DNA of 64,000 nucleotides from Viscum album (GCA_963277665.1 OY728143.1:231561591-231625590); one strand, 5' to 3'. Positions 1 through 11,356 are shown, counted from the stretch's first letter. Notes: generated from the letters alone by a model not told the origin. Numbers and translations are program-made.

Positions 1-349
1 TATAACAACATAGAGAAAAAGAAATAAAATTGTAATACAATTTTATTTTATTCCACACTAAAACATCATTTTTAACAACACCTCCCGGGCAAACGCACCT
101 TCGGAAAAGGTGCTCTTGAGCAAATACTGGAGCTGCGGTTTCATCACTGCCCTGGGATTTCAATTCTGAGCACCGGTTAAAAAGATAGAAAACCCCGCTC
201 GTTCATTCACTAAACGTACCCGAGATAAACTTCAGAAATTGATTCCAGGCACATCGGGCCTTAGAATCAGGTGCCTTCAGAAACTGCAGACTCGTAAAAT
301 TACAAATAAATTATGAAAAAAATTTTATTGAATCTTTCGGTTCATTACA
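1..349 (-). repeat. GYP1 3' LTR, partial (runs off window)
   Basis: This stretch is a diverged copy of about 4785-5133: both contain a block beginning near the sequence CAAACGCACCTTC, a GAGCACCGG block and a shared end at TTACA. On the minus strand it begins TGTAATG, the expected TG of an LTR, directly after a purine-rich tract. Only the U3 part is inside the window. Confidence 0.8.
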
Positions 350-366
350 TTACTCCCACCTCAGGG
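350..366 (-). other. GYP1 polypurine tract
   Basis: On the minus strand the sequence CCTGAGGTGGGAGTAA lies immediately before the TG of the 3' LTR. A purine-rich tract in this position primes plus-strand DNA synthesis in LTR retrotransposons. GGGAGTAATG-like junctions fit plant chromoviruses. Confidence 0.7.
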
Positions 367-950
367 ATTTATGTCCCCATAAAGCTTCAACACACACTAA
401 ATAAAACAAAGTGGTACTGATCATGCATTTGAGCCTTCTGCTCTCATGTGACCTCCTAGATATTCTCAAGCTACCAATGAAAGCACACCTATGTAATCGA
501 CCATCCACATAGGACCCGCTCCTGTCGATCCTCAATCTCCACTTGAACCTCTGCAAATGTATCCCCATCATCGATGTCCATATCCCCATGATCGATGGTA
601 TGGGTCGGGTTGAGCACGTATCTCCTCAGCTAAGATATGTGGGAGACGTCATGCACCTGGTGCAACTGTGGTGGATGGTCCCAATGGTAAACCACCTCAC
701 CTACCCTATTGAGGACCCAAAAAGTGTCCTATGAACCTTGGAGATAACTTGCTACCTGAGCCAAATCTCTGTAAACCACGTCGAGGTGAGACCCGTAAGA
801 AAACGTGGTCACCATCCTCAAACTCTAGTGGTCTCCGCCTCCTGTCAGCATAAGACTTTTGTCGGCTCTGAGCTGTCCTCATCTGCTCCTGGATGACCTG
901 ATCCTTCTTTGGTCCTATAAGAGCTACTACGATTTCTTCTTTGATGATAA
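367..950 (-). pseudogene. GYP1 pol relic: integrase C-terminus and chromodomain
   Basis: Minus-strand translation across about 945-600 gives the integrase C-terminal (GPY/F-type) domain: AQSRQKSYADRRRR, then GDHVFLRVSPRRG, SKLSPRFIG, and after a frame break PPQLHQVHDVSHIS and LRRYVLNPTH. About 560-375 continues into a chromodomain-like tail (VQVEIEDRQERVL, then EVT and EQKAQMHDQY), as expected at the end of a chromovirus polyprotein, where it targets integration to heterochromatin. Several stops and at least one frameshift interrupt it. Upstream (above about 950) the catalytic integrase core is missing. The match to Tekay/Del elements is from knowledge of the family; no search was run. Confidence 0.85.
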
Positions 951-1616
951 GAGAAATATGGTTTCATCCCATTGATGAACCACATTATTTTCTTAATACA
1001 GTCAATGCTAACAAAAATGATACTAATCCGTGCCATTGATGACATCGTAAGGCCTCAACACTACTTCCAAGAGATAAAACCATTACTCTCGCCTCCAAGG
1101 GTTGAGTCACACGATCAGCATCAGTGTGTGGTCACTGGGTCTCCTCTAGTATAAATCTCAAAAGTGAGGGTCAAGTCAACAGTTTAAACCAGAACCTCAT
1201 AGTACACAAAAAGAGAGGAAGAAAACATCACAAGGAAAAGTGTATTTTATTACTGTAGCTTAAGTACAAAGACACACTAAAACCACAAATAATAGCAAAG
1301 ACAACAAGGAAACTAGAAGCACCAAGATGAAAGGCCACATGCCTAGAACTAGGCTCGTTCTTTTCCTCTTGCTTCCGGAGCACTATAGTCGTATGCTTCA
1401 GCTTCCTGAAGCTGAGCTCTCCCATGTCCACCTATTCCCTGCGGTCGGGGTGGAACTCCTGGTGGTGGTGGTGGAAACACCTAGAAGCGTCGTCCACCTC
1501 CAGCTGCACGGCCAGATCCCCTTCCTCGGTCTCCTGCTCCTTACGATCTGCCTCGATCGAACATCTACCTCTGCCTGGGAGGTCCTTCGTTTATCTACTG
1601 GTCATATGTATGGCAG
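951..1616 (-). other. GYP1 internal remnant at the deletion junction, no recognisable domain
   Basis: This stretch lies between the zinc knuckle and the integrase tail, where protease, RT, RNase H and integrase core should be (several kb in an intact element). Short open frames exist on both strands, including one of 67 codons at 1228-1431 (minus) with a hydrophobic C-terminal half, but none shows a retroelement motif. It is probably a patchwork left by deletions. Confidence 0.5.
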
Positions 1617-2514
1617 GTCGGATAGTCACATGCCATGTGACCAAACCCTCCGTATGAGTAACACTTTCCGCTCCTGGTAAGTCATTTTCCACCCCGGGTG
1701 CCTCTCACAGACGATCCTATATCATGCGGTTGACCACCTATAGTTCTGGTTCTCTTGGACCTCTATGTCATCTGTCTACTGCCCACTGTAGAAGTCTCTG
1801 CCGCAGCCAGCTAGTGGTGGGTACTGCTGCTTGAGACTGATCAACAAAGAAACTCTCTACTATGAGGGCTCGCTCCAACACCCCTCTCGGTGTCGGGATG
1901 CTGTGAGGAACAAATGAAGCTCTATTCTCTCACCTGATCCCCTACTCGAAGGTTCTGGCCCTAAAGAACGGGTCCCATACCATATCTGTGGAGTAGCGTG
2001 AGAGATCAGTGAACCTCGCTGAATACTATGCCGCCTTCATGCTACCCTGCTGAAGATGAAGTAGCTCTTGTATACGCACCGCTCGAAGGGTGTCTGGTAC
2101 AAAATTTTCCCGGAACATGCTCTCGAATTCTGTGCACCGAAGTGATGCCTCGTTGTGCACCTGAAGCATCAGGATCCACTATCTTTCTGTTGCTGCTGGA
2201 AGGAGGCTGAAAAAATGGATCACCATGAAGTCTGATGGCATCCCTAAAAATCAGAAAACTCGAACAATAGACTCCAGCCAATCCTCGGCTGCCTGTGGGT
2301 CTGTCTCTCCGCAGAACCTGGGCAGTCTCTGACGCTGAAACTCGTGCAGTGCACTAAGGCGACGTGCACTCTCAGGTGCTGGGGATGGTGGCTTCGGTGG
2401 CTCGGTGGTACATCGCTGATCTTGGTTGAGGCTTGTGGAGCATGATGGTACCTGGAGGTGGATTATTATGTGGGATGTACATGGAGAGGATGGCCGGACC
2501 CGAGGGGCTGACAA
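1617..2514 (-). pseudogene. GYP1 gag relic
   Basis: The minus-strand frame at 2514-2251 is open for 87 codons and carries the conserved Ty3 gag core LHEFQRQRLPRFCGETDP followed by QAAEDWLESIVRVF, the segment that forms the retrotransposon particle. Further down, after frame breaks, are FREKFCTRHPSSGAY and YVFSEVH/SLTLLHRYG-like traces corresponding to the next gag helices. At about 1665-1627 lies a nucleocapsid zinc knuckle, GKCYSYGGFGHMACDYP. It keeps the first Cys, the His and the last Cys of the CCHC set, but the second Cys has become Tyr. Many stops show it is dead. Confidence 0.8.
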
Positions 2515-2842
2515 GACTGACTGTACTCACCCTTCAGGTGAGAGATGTGGAGGATGACTTGGTGGTTGCTTCTTTTTCTTTTAGTTGTTGTACATAACTT
2601 TTTAGTGTACTGCATTTCACTTGGGTTTGTATACTGGCCCATTTTCTTTCCAGCAGTTACTTGTGTTTTCAGTTTACTTAGTGTTTAATTCAGTTTGTGC
2701 ACTCTGTGGTGTTTGTTCTCTTATAAATGCAATGACTTCACTTTTTTTTGGATTTACGCCTTTGGTGCTAGTCGCCAACCCCTGGCCTATGGGAGGCGGG
2801 CTTGGGGTAGTCACGGAACGGGCCCCGAGGATGGGTCATGAA

Positions 2843-3392
2843 AAATCAGTTTCAAAGGAATCTCAACACATCAGACGACGCGTCAATCAGATGCCCAGTC
2901 TGTGTGTTATTAGCCTTTTCGTCATGTGGGCCCCGTTGGTTTCGTGTACGAACCAACCTGACCGTATCTCAAATGTACCCCGAACTATCATAGGGTATAC
3001 TCATGGGGACTGTTTCTCAACATGATTACCTACGCCGTTGACAGTTCGTCGAACAGACATCCAGTCTAAAAGTTATTGGCTTTTCCGTTGCAAGGGACCG
3101 GTTGGATTTCGGGTACAATCCAAGCCGAACATAATCAAACTGTTTCAAAACCTCAGGTGAATAATACCAAAAGAACTGTCTCAATAAGATGAATCCAACA
3201 AAGTCGATGGCACGTCAATCAAACGTCTGGAGCTCATGATATAAGTGTTTCCGCTCCGAGGGCCCGATTGGTTTCGTGTTCGAACCAACCTGGTCGTACC
3301 CAATGTTCTCCGAAACCTTGAGTGTAATAATCCAAAAAGTCCGTCTCAATCCAAGTATCGAATCACAACTGACGGTGCGTCAATAGGTGGTA
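2843..3392. repeat. 166-bp tandem repeat, about 3.3 copies, in GYP1 leader
   Basis: The words GTTGGTTTCGTGTACGAACC, GTTGGATTTCGGGTACAATCC and ATTGGTTTCGTGTTCGAACC start at 2935, 3101 and 3267, that is exactly 166 bp apart. Flanking words (GTCTCAA, CGTCAATCA, CCTTTTC/CTTTTCCG) repeat at the same spacing, and a partial unit precedes 2895. Each unit is centred on an imperfect palindrome (GGTTTCG..CGAACC). Units have diverged by many substitutions, so the array is old. Function unknown. Confidence 0.75.
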
Positions 3393-4028
3393 CAAACGCC
3401 CATGTTATGGACGTTTGAACGAAACATCCCGGAAAGAGGGGGGGTGGGCTGGGCCCGGTCCGACCAGGCCCAGTACCCCCTGGGTCGGCCCGAACCAGGT
3501 CAACCTGATCCGGATCCAGGACCGGCCCAATTGGGAACGGCCTGGCCCTGCTGGTGTGGCTTCGCCCAGCCGACGCAACCCGGCCCGACGCGGGGGATCG
3601 GCCCAGCGATAGCGGCCTGAACCGGGGTGGGCGGTCCGACCCAGTGTGGGATCGAGGCTGAGCTAGAAGCAGAGGGGGGGGGGGGGGGTGTTTCCCCCCC
3701 CACCCGGTTGAACAAAATGGCGCGACTTTAATGCCGTAACCCCTAAACCCGGAATGGATTGGCCGTTACGGTCCGCCGCAGCTCAGTCGCGACAGTCTTC
3801 ACCGGCGGCGCACCGCCGCCGCCGCCTCTCTCCATGAACCACCGAACGCGCATCGGTGGTCCGTTTCACCTGCCGTCTGTGCCTGATGTCTTTACGGGGC
3901 CCAAACATCACTACAGAAACTTCAAAACACTGTCACTGTCCCGTTTCATCATCACCATCAATCCGCACACCAACAACAATTTGTGGAGGGTTGTCGGGCC
4001 GTGTTTGTTTGGCCCGCTCCCTCATCAT

Positions 4029-4040
4029 TAGTTGTTATCA
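4029..4040 (-). other. possible GYP1 primer-binding site (weak)
   Basis: On the minus strand TGATAACAAC follows the LTR end CCA after two bases. It matches the start of the initiator-Met tRNA binding site TGGTATCAGAGC at 6 of the first 8 positions. The position is right and the match is poor; C-to-T type decay could explain part of it. Confidence 0.35.
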
Positions 4041-4042
4041 AT

Positions 4043-5133
4043 TGGAAGTCATTAACACATATGCTTTTAAAATTGACGAGGGTATAATTTATTCAATTAT
4101 ACATTATACTAACATCATACTAATAATCTCTCAATCACATGAGATAAAAATCACCCAAAATAGAATTAAACAAAATTTCCCGAACCTCGTGATATTCGCG
4201 GAAGCTAGCATTGCGGAAAGAGCCTCCATATACGTCGATGAAGAAAGTACAAGGAGGAAGTGGTGTCTCCCTTCCTTTGACATAGAGAGAAGATGGAATG
4301 GCGTGTCGGCGTGCATCCGTTAAGGGGATGGCATCACACACCGGCTGTGGAGAAGAGAAGAGATGTCACATCGATCTTTCCTTTTGGTGACGACGTTCTT
4401 CGTCGAATTCTTGGTGTTCTTCGCGTTCTTCAATAAGAAAGTAGGAGTTCTTTATACAGAGATTTATCTCCTCAAATCTCCTCACACAACCTCCAACCAA
4501 CATAAAATAAGGTCTTCCCTTATTTTATTAACACATACAAAGCTTTTCAAAATGAAAAAATGCAAATCAATTAAATGAATTAGTATGTTGGAATAATTAA
4601 ATGCAAGGAGAGGGAAAGTCACCCAATAAAGGGGGAGTTCATGATTTATACAACCTAAGTGGGGGGGGGGGGTTTGAGGAGTTAATAATGTGAGGGGTTG
4701 GGCTCATGTGGGCCCCACCCCACCTTTATCCTCTCATGTTTAGTTAACGACAAGTGAGTCCCACCCCCAACTCCCTTACATAGGATATAACTACATAGAG
4801 ATAAAGAAATAAAATAGTAATGCAATTTTATTTTATTCCTCACTAAAACCACATTTTTAACAACTCCTCCCGTGCAAACGCACCTTCAGAAAAGGTGATC
4901 TTGAGAAAATACTGGCTCTACAGTTTCATTGTTGCCCTCAGGTTTCTATTCTGAGCACCGGTATAAATGTTAGAAAAACCTGCATGTTTGTTCACTGAAC
5001 TTACCTGAGCTAAGCTTTGGAAAATGATTTCGGGCACACCGGGATTCAAAATCTGGTGCCGTCAGAAACTGTGGACTCGTAGAATTCCAAAAAAATTAAA
5101 AAATAACATCATTGAATTTTTTTGGTCTTTACA
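4043..5133 (-). repeat. GYP1 5' LTR, about 1.09 kb
   Basis: The right end (TG on minus, complement of TTACA at 5129-5133) is shared with the partial LTR at 1-349. The left end is placed at 4043, where the minus strand reads ..TTCCA before the weak primer-binding site. A TATA-like TGTATAAAG on the minus strand at 4450-4458 would separate U3 (right) from R/U5 (left), which fits LTR layout. A run of 11 or so G lies at about 4662-4672. The left boundary is inferred; the right one is well supported. Confidence 0.65.
4450..4458 (-). promoter_or_regulatory. TATA-like box in GYP1 5' LTR
   Basis: The minus strand reads TGTATAAAG about 680 bp into the LTR, upstream of a short A+T-poor transcribed-like segment. 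This is the usual place for the LTR promoter that makes genomic RNA. Whether it is active cannot be judged from sequence. Confidence 0.4.
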
Positions 5134-5179
5134 TGTATGTTTTTTTAGTTACCGAGTATGGTTAAACATTTTTAGTTGA

Positions 5180-6160
5180 TAATAATGTTCATCTAACTTC
5201 CAAGGAAGCAGTAAATGGAACAGAAGTTTCCAATTGGAAAGTAGCCATGAATTCTAAAAATGGATTCGATGTACCAAAACCATGTTTGGATTTTGGTTGA
5301 TCCTCTAGTACATGTAATTCATGTTGGTTGCAAATGGGTATTCAAGATGAATCTAGATATTGAAGGAGAAGTAAGTACCTATAAGGCACGAATGGTTGCA
5401 AAATGTTTCATGCATCGTCAAGGCATTGACTATAAAGAAAACATTCCACCAGTTGAGATACTGAAATCCATCAGAATTATATTGTCCATTAATGCTTACC
5501 GTGACTATGAAATTTAAAAATTGGATGTCAAAACGACCTTCCTTAATGGGAACCTTTAGGAAGGTGTCTACATGACACATCCTAAAGGGTTTATGACTCC
5601 AAAGGATTCCAATAAGATATGAAAGTTGGAGAAATATATTTATGGATTAATGTAAAAATAGAGGTCATGGAACATTCATTTTGATGAATCCATAACGGAA
5701 TTTGGTTTTATCAATAATGAATGTGAGCCTTGAGTCTACAAAATGATCAGTGGAAGTGCAGTCATTTTCCAAATAGTATATGTTGATGACATATTACTTA
5801 TTGGAAATGAGATACTAGTCTTACAGTATAATTAGGAATGGTTGAATCAATGATTATCAATGAAGGGCTTGGGAGAGACATCATATATTCTTGGGATCAA
5901 GATACATCATGATTGATACTACATATTTCTAGGACTATGTTAAAGTACATACATTAATAAGAGAATGAAGAGATTCAGTATCGAAAAATCCAAGAGGGGA
6001 TTGTTTACGGTATCACATGGCATTCATCTTTCCATGAAAATGTGTCCTCATACACATGATAAAAGAATGATAATAGAAACGACTCGATACAAATTAGCTA
6101 TTGGGTCAATCATGTATACCATGCTATGTAGTAGGCTAAATGTCACATATGCATAGAGGG
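5180..6160 (+). pseudogene. Ty1/copia reverse transcriptase relic
   Basis: The plus-strand translation follows the RVT_2 copia RT domain in order: EAVNGTEVSNWKVAMNSKMD, then HVIHVGCKWVFKMNLDIEGE, TYKARMVAKCFMHRQGIDY, VKTTFLNGNL, and the catalytic YVDDILLIGN intact at 5779-5808, then SMKGLGETSYILGIKI. Stops occur at several places, for instance where Trp/Gln codons have become TAG or TAA. The upstream part of pol and the 5' half of the element are missing here because GYP1 inserted at 5133/5134; the rest should lie left of this window. Confidence 0.9.
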
Positions 6161-6770
6161 CGGTAGGCAGATATCAAGCTGAACTAGATGACAACCATTG
6201 GATGATAGTCAATACTATCCTAAAGAATCTGAGGCGTACAAAGGATATGTTCCTAGTTTATGGAGTAGAGGGGGAACTAGTCATCAAGGGATATGAATAT
6301 GATAGTTTCTAGACTGATCAATATAAAATGAAGTCGCAAAAGGGATACATATTCACCTTGATTCGAGGTGCACTGAGCTGAAAGAGCTCAAAGTAATATG
6401 TGGACATAGATTATACAATAGAGTTTGGGTATATCACAACTTCTGAGGTAGCTAATGAAGTAGTTTGGATGTGAAGATTCAACCAACAGTTGTATGTAAT
6501 ACCTACCAGTAATGATCTAATCACACTTTACTGTGATAATACTACCCTGGTGACTCTCACAAAAGAGCCAAGGTCACATCAGCGGATGAAGCACATACAT
6601 TGGAAGTATCATCTCTTTAGGGATTTATCTTAGAGAGGTGAAGCTGTAGTGAGTAATATTTCCATATAAGACAATGTAGAAGACCCCCTGACTAGAGCCT
6701 TGACTCACCAGAAACATGATCATCATGTGAGCTCTAGTAGACTGAAAGTCGTAGGTAGTTTGCTATAGTC
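6161..6770 (+). pseudogene. Ty1/copia RNase H relic
   Basis: This continues the copia polyprotein. SQKGYIFTLIRGALS with KSSK corresponds to the SGYVFLLNGGAVSWKSSKQ-type strand; IEFGYITTSEVANEVVWM follows, then LYCDNTTLVTLTKEPRSHQR and MKHIHWKYHLFRDL, and finally NVEDPLTRALTHQKHDHH. These are the conserved RNase H motifs that copy and degrade the RNA template. The frame is broken by scattered stops. The C-terminal LKVVGSLL sits just before the polypurine tract, so the end of the polyprotein is complete. Confidence 0.9.
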
Positions 6771-6782
6771 CAAGTGGGAGAT
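6771..6782 (+). other. copia polypurine tract
   Basis: CAAGTGGGAGAT follows the RNase H end and precedes the LTR. The CAAGTGGGAGATTG junction is characteristic of plant copia elements. Confidence 0.75.
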
Positions 6783-8813
6783 TTTAACTGTTTGAATCCT
6801 AGAACCAATAGGTTGTACTCGGATTAAATTAATATTTAATATATTTAGATATAAAACATCTTATTACATATTTTTCATTATTTTTCATGACTATAGTGTA
6901 ATAATGTCCTGGATTATTTGTCACATAGACAAGGTCATAACAGTTCTCTTCTATGATAAGAACCTTGATGTTCTATGATAATATTCTTAAATATAGTTCT
7001 ATGGTTTGATGACATACTATAATGGGACACATAGTATACAGACCGTCAGGTGTGACTACTTGTATGCAGATGAGAATTCCTCTCATGACGTTCATACTTG
7101 TTAATCTCCAAGAAGGGAGATTATGAGAACAGAACCGCCTGTAGAAATTCTACATGTTATGGTTTCATCATATATTCTTATATGCAAGAATATGTAATGA
7201 TCCTTAGACATTACTATTATAATTAGTACTTGTCCTGACTCTCCCACATTGATTTACTGAAGAAAACCACCATGCAAACAGTTGGCGGGCAGTATGGTAC
7301 ATTGGTTACGTCAAGAGTGGCATGTTATTAATGGATAAGTCGAGGAAGGATTTGTCCCTTATATTTATGGAAGTTGATATCTCATCCCTTTGATTGAAAT
7401 AGAACCTTTGTGGGAAATTATTTGGTCATGGTGTAATGAGGAGTTTATTTTAGGTTGTAAAAGAATGATGTATCAAGCACAATTGTTGATGGCACTATCA
7501 TAAATCCTACTTGATGATATATTGAAACCATGGGATTATATGACATAGTGAGTGTTCATATGTGGATGTCATTTTTGCAAATTTATGTTCATTCTCTTGA
7601 GTTCCATGACCCGTTGCTAGACAGTACTCTTGGACTTTAGGCAATCCCACCAAATCCCATCACGAAAGAATCATAGAGGGTAATACACTAAGTGTTTCTA
7701 ATGGTATCCATTAAATTATATTTTAAATTAAATAAAAAATATTATTCTCAATATATTGATTTAGTTTTATTCATGTTAAATATATTTAATAAATTATATT
7801 AATATTTATTCCCTCGATTGTAGGTAATATATATATATTTATTTTATCAAACATTTAATAAATATTTATTTACTAGTTTGTAAATAAAATATTTATTTAA
7901 GAGAAATTATTTTTTATTTATATATTCGGGTGTTCCATAAATGGAATTTGAGTTCGAGTGGACCAAGGCTATTTCAGTAGTAAAATAAATATTTTCAAGA
8001 GATTAAATAATTATTTAACTAGTTGGCACAAATTGAAATAATAATAACGCTACTATTATTTTGTGATGAAAAATTTTATTTATAATTATGTTTTGTGAAA
8101 GTTGGCACACAAGAAATTATGACGCAGTATTATTTTTAAATGAATGTGTATTTTCTAAGTTTATGAATATATTTAACTACTATTATGCAATTACATTTTC
8201 AAACTGATTCCTAATGTCAAAAAATAGACATGTAAGTCATTATGCCATGTACCAAACTGTATACCTCATGAATAGAGAATTATTGAGCTAAACAATTTCT
8301 CTCTAGAATCCTCCTTCGTCCCCTCTCAAGAATGAGAGATGTTCTTCAAGGCTGAAGAACAATCGATCAAGAACGACTGACACAAGATAGTCACTTCACC
8401 ATGCTAGCACACAGAGAATGAGATGTGTCGATCAGAGGCCATCAGAGCACATGTGGATCACCTTTAGATTTATTCTTGTTTGGATCCTTTGAAGCTCAAC
8501 AAGATAATACGAAAGGGTCATTTCAAACAATCAACCACATCAACAATGAAAATACTAGAGATCTAGGTAATATTTTCATTATGAAATTAAATAAATTATT
8601 TATAAAAATGATGTGAAAGATCCTCTATAAAGGTTTTTGGCCTATTACTTATTTATATAAATCATTGATTCTATTCTATGTATACTGGTATTCATTTTTA
8701 TGTTTATTCCATAATAATCTTTGATCATGGTAAAAATTGAAGTTTGGTGTCACACCAACCACACTTCTATTGCGCTCGAAACCTTAAATGTAGCGGGACT
8801 AACTTATTTCCCA
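6783..8813 (+). repeat. copia 3' LTR, about 2 kb, right end approximate
   Basis: It starts right after the polypurine tract, where TTTTAAC probably derives from TGTTAAC. The right end is placed at TTATTTCCCA because the preceding words TTGCGCTCGAAACC and GTAGCGGGACTAAC resemble the typical end of plant copia LTRs. No partner LTR lies in the window, so this end is an inference. No coding traces are seen inside; the 63-codon open frame at 8425-8616 is not recognisable. Confidence 0.55.
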
Positions 8814-8819
8814 TAATTT

Positions 8820-10050
8820 CTATACATAATTTTAATAAAATTATATATTTTACCAATATCAAATTTTATCATAATAGTCTAATATTAGAGTTACCATGAA
8901 GGGATTCATGCCTCTAAATTTCTCCCTGGCTTTAATAATGAAACAATAGTTTTTTGCATCTTTCTTATTCTTATATGATTCAAACGAGTTACAAGATTCA
9001 TCCATGTTTTTATTCCTTGATACACACCATGTATAAATTTTCTTTAGTATCATATTCATTCTTATCTACCATTGATATGATTAGTTTCACATGAATTGTA
9101 GAACTGTCTAAGATATCATATTTTTCCTTCTCTTCCAAAAATTATATATTCATATTTCTTTAGGAATATTATTTATTTTATTTTTGGTTTATTTTATTAT
9201 AAAAAATATATAGAATTGAAAAATATAATATGATATTATATCATTATATAATATATCCTATGTACGTAATCATTTATATCTACACTATAATATAATATCG
9301 TGGCTTCATCTTCCACATGTTTCGCATAGATTAATATTTGATAAAATCCTTTCAAAAATGCTTAATATTTTTGGAAATTGTGATGTGGAACCTCTATTTT
9401 ATTTTTATAAATAAAATAAACTCTACACAAGTCACAATAATTTTAAGTTTTATTGAAATATTTAAATCATGATGTATAGTGTAGTAGCATCATCTAGCCT
9501 ATTTTAAAAATCATCAGATTATTAAAATTCTAAAACTCTATAATTTCTCATAAGGTTCATGTATACCTTAAGATACAAATCCTTAACCATATTATATCCT
9601 TATACCATCCTTATGAGTGATTTTATCAAATTTATAATGTATCGTAACATGATTTTACTAATTTTTTTAGCTATAATAGATTATCTGATTCATTGTAGGG
9701 TTTATCATACCTTACAAACTTCATGTACCCTAAAATGTATGGTACCCTATGAAATTACTTGTCCCATATGAGTGAACCTTTTTAATTTACTTGGTGACTT
9801 TAAAAGACTCCATTATAGGGTTTAGGTTTCCTAGAAAGCACTATTCTCACCTAATATTGGGATTATGCCATTGTATAAATCTCTAATTCTATCTTTACCA
9901 GTACCCTATGAAGGTGAATTTCCAGGATTATATACCAAATTAATATACTATAGTATACCTTAATAATATGACATGTACTCTAAAAAATATATCATAGGGT
10001 TAATTGAATTGGAAAATACTATAAATGATTCATAGTATTTACTATAATAA
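8820..10050. repeat. old dispersed direct repeat, left copy (partner 24735-26020)
   Basis: Several blocks match the partner in the same order and spacing (offset about 15.9 kb): TTACAAGATTCATCC near 8990 against 24911, ATTTCTCATAA near 9545 against 25480, and CACTATTCTCACC with AATATTGGGATTATGCC near 9840 against 25765. The pair flanks the SIRE-like insertion and probably represents LTRs of an older, now unreadable element, perhaps the minus-strand copia whose gag lies at 23.6 kb. No protein motif is seen. Confidence 0.6.
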
Positions 10051-11356
10051 GTATAAAGGTTGTTCCCAAGAATTATTCCATTATACCCAAAGTAGTTTAT
10101 AAGGTTCCACCCTTTTCCAATTTCTACATCTAGTACATCCTTTTCACAAAATCTATAGATCTTATTTGTACATATTCAATTCACTTAAATGGATTATAAA
10201 TCACTGTATATTATCTAAAAATACAATACAATGTTATTTCTTCACCTGATACACGGCCCGATAAAAGTTTTTCATTCAGGATGATCACTTAAACTCTTAG
10301 ATTACTTGTCCTACCTAAAAGATATTTTCTTCTCTCCTTATTTAGTTTACACTTGAATAATACTTGAAAATTGTTTTTGGAAAATTTTTATTATCCATAT
10401 AAACCTATGAAATATTTCCTTCTATAAAATCTCTCAATTCATCATATGTAAATTATTCATGAATAGGTTTTCAACATTTCATCATTATACATCTCCAAAT
10501 TTATCATCATTTTTTTTATATATACAATGGATTCATATCTATAATATCTTTTAATTATATTAATATATAGTCATATATTCTCATTATAAATCTATTTATA
10601 TTTTTTAATAGCCTATTTAATTCATCGAACAGATACATTATTCCACCATTGAATTTATAACCAATACCACCAAAAACCATTTATGTCAACATGTGTACAT
10701 TTTCATTCATACACATTATTGAAAATAATACAATTCTCATATGGGGGAGGAATCTCACTCTTTTATTTCTTATTTAGTTTTAAAAAATATAAACATTAAT
10801 AAATCATCTTCTCCCTCTATAGATTTTAATTATAACATGATTTATATTGTTGAGAGAAGGATGATAACACATGGTTTTCTTAAAAAATAGCCTTTAGATA
10901 GAAAAATATATGTCAACATTGGGTAACACAATGTAAAAAATAAAAATAAGTGGAAAATGTGATAAAATATTTTCATAAATTATAATTCATGTGATGGTAT
11001 TCCAAATTTTCTCATTATTAAGGTTTTTAAAGCATATTTATCCAGAGAATTATATAGCCCATAAAAATATCAAAAAACATGTTATATGGTTAATGAGAAA
11101 ATAATACAACCCCATTCCTCAGAACATTCTCATCATCCAAAACTCCATCATTAAAATAATATATTTAAAATTTTTAAAATAATAAATAAGTTATTATTGG
11201 AATACCTCATATCCATCATTACTGTAAAAGTTGTATATAAATTTATGATTTAATAGCTCATGGAATTAGTCTATGATATATAAAAAAATTCAACATATTA
11301 ATAATTGTACATACTCTATAAAATTATTTTATTATCCCCAAAAAGGGTGCACATCA
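10051..11356. other. A+T-rich DNA, no recognisable gene
   Basis: This links the old repeat to the SIRE-like insertion site. It holds a purine-rich GGGGGAGG at about 10744 on plus and CTTCTCCCTCTATAG at about 10809, whose complement could be a polypurine tract of a minus-strand element. I see no conserved protein motif on either strand. Confidence 0.4.

Larger units (their letters stand above)
2515..4042 (-). other. GYP1 5' leader, GC-rich, with tandem repeats
   Basis: This is the untranslated stretch between the 5' LTR and gag on the minus strand. It contains a 166-bp tandem array (annotated separately), a very GC-rich block at about 3415-3660 made of GGCCCGACC-like words, and a run of at least 14 G at about 3674-3688 followed by a C run, able to fold back. 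Open frames here (for example 2621-3025 and 3387-3620 on plus) cross the repeats and show no protein motif, so I do not call genes. Confidence 0.6.
1..5133 (-). mobile_element. GYP1: degenerate Ty3/gypsy chromovirus, truncated by window edge
   Basis: A non-autonomous remnant of a Tekay/Del-like Ty3/gypsy LTR retrotransposon lying on the minus strand. The same sequence of about 350 bp occurs at 1-349 and again just before 5133, with identical right-hand ends, which marks the two LTRs. Between them, reading right to left, are a long leader, a gag relic with zinc knuckle, and the integrase C-terminus with chromodomain next to a polypurine tract. Protease, RT, RNase H and the integrase core are absent, so a large internal deletion lies between about 950 and 1620. 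The element interrupts a copia RT sequence at its right edge, so it inserted after that copia element. Superfamily assignment rests on the integrase and gag motifs and is firm. The lineage name is inferred. Confidence 0.85.

Noticed and set aside
350..589. 79-codon minus-strand open frame as a gene
   Set aside because: The conserved chromodomain residues are read in another frame of the same strand; this frame is a shadow.
2621..3025. 134-codon plus-strand open frame
   Set aside because: It runs antisense through the gag-proximal leader and into the 166-bp repeat, has no domain, and its composition follows the repeat rather than a protein.
3387..3620. Overlapping GC-rich open frames encoding Pro/Gly/Arg-rich peptides
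   Set aside because: They are open in several frames at once because the DNA is GC-rich and low in stop codons; no motif.
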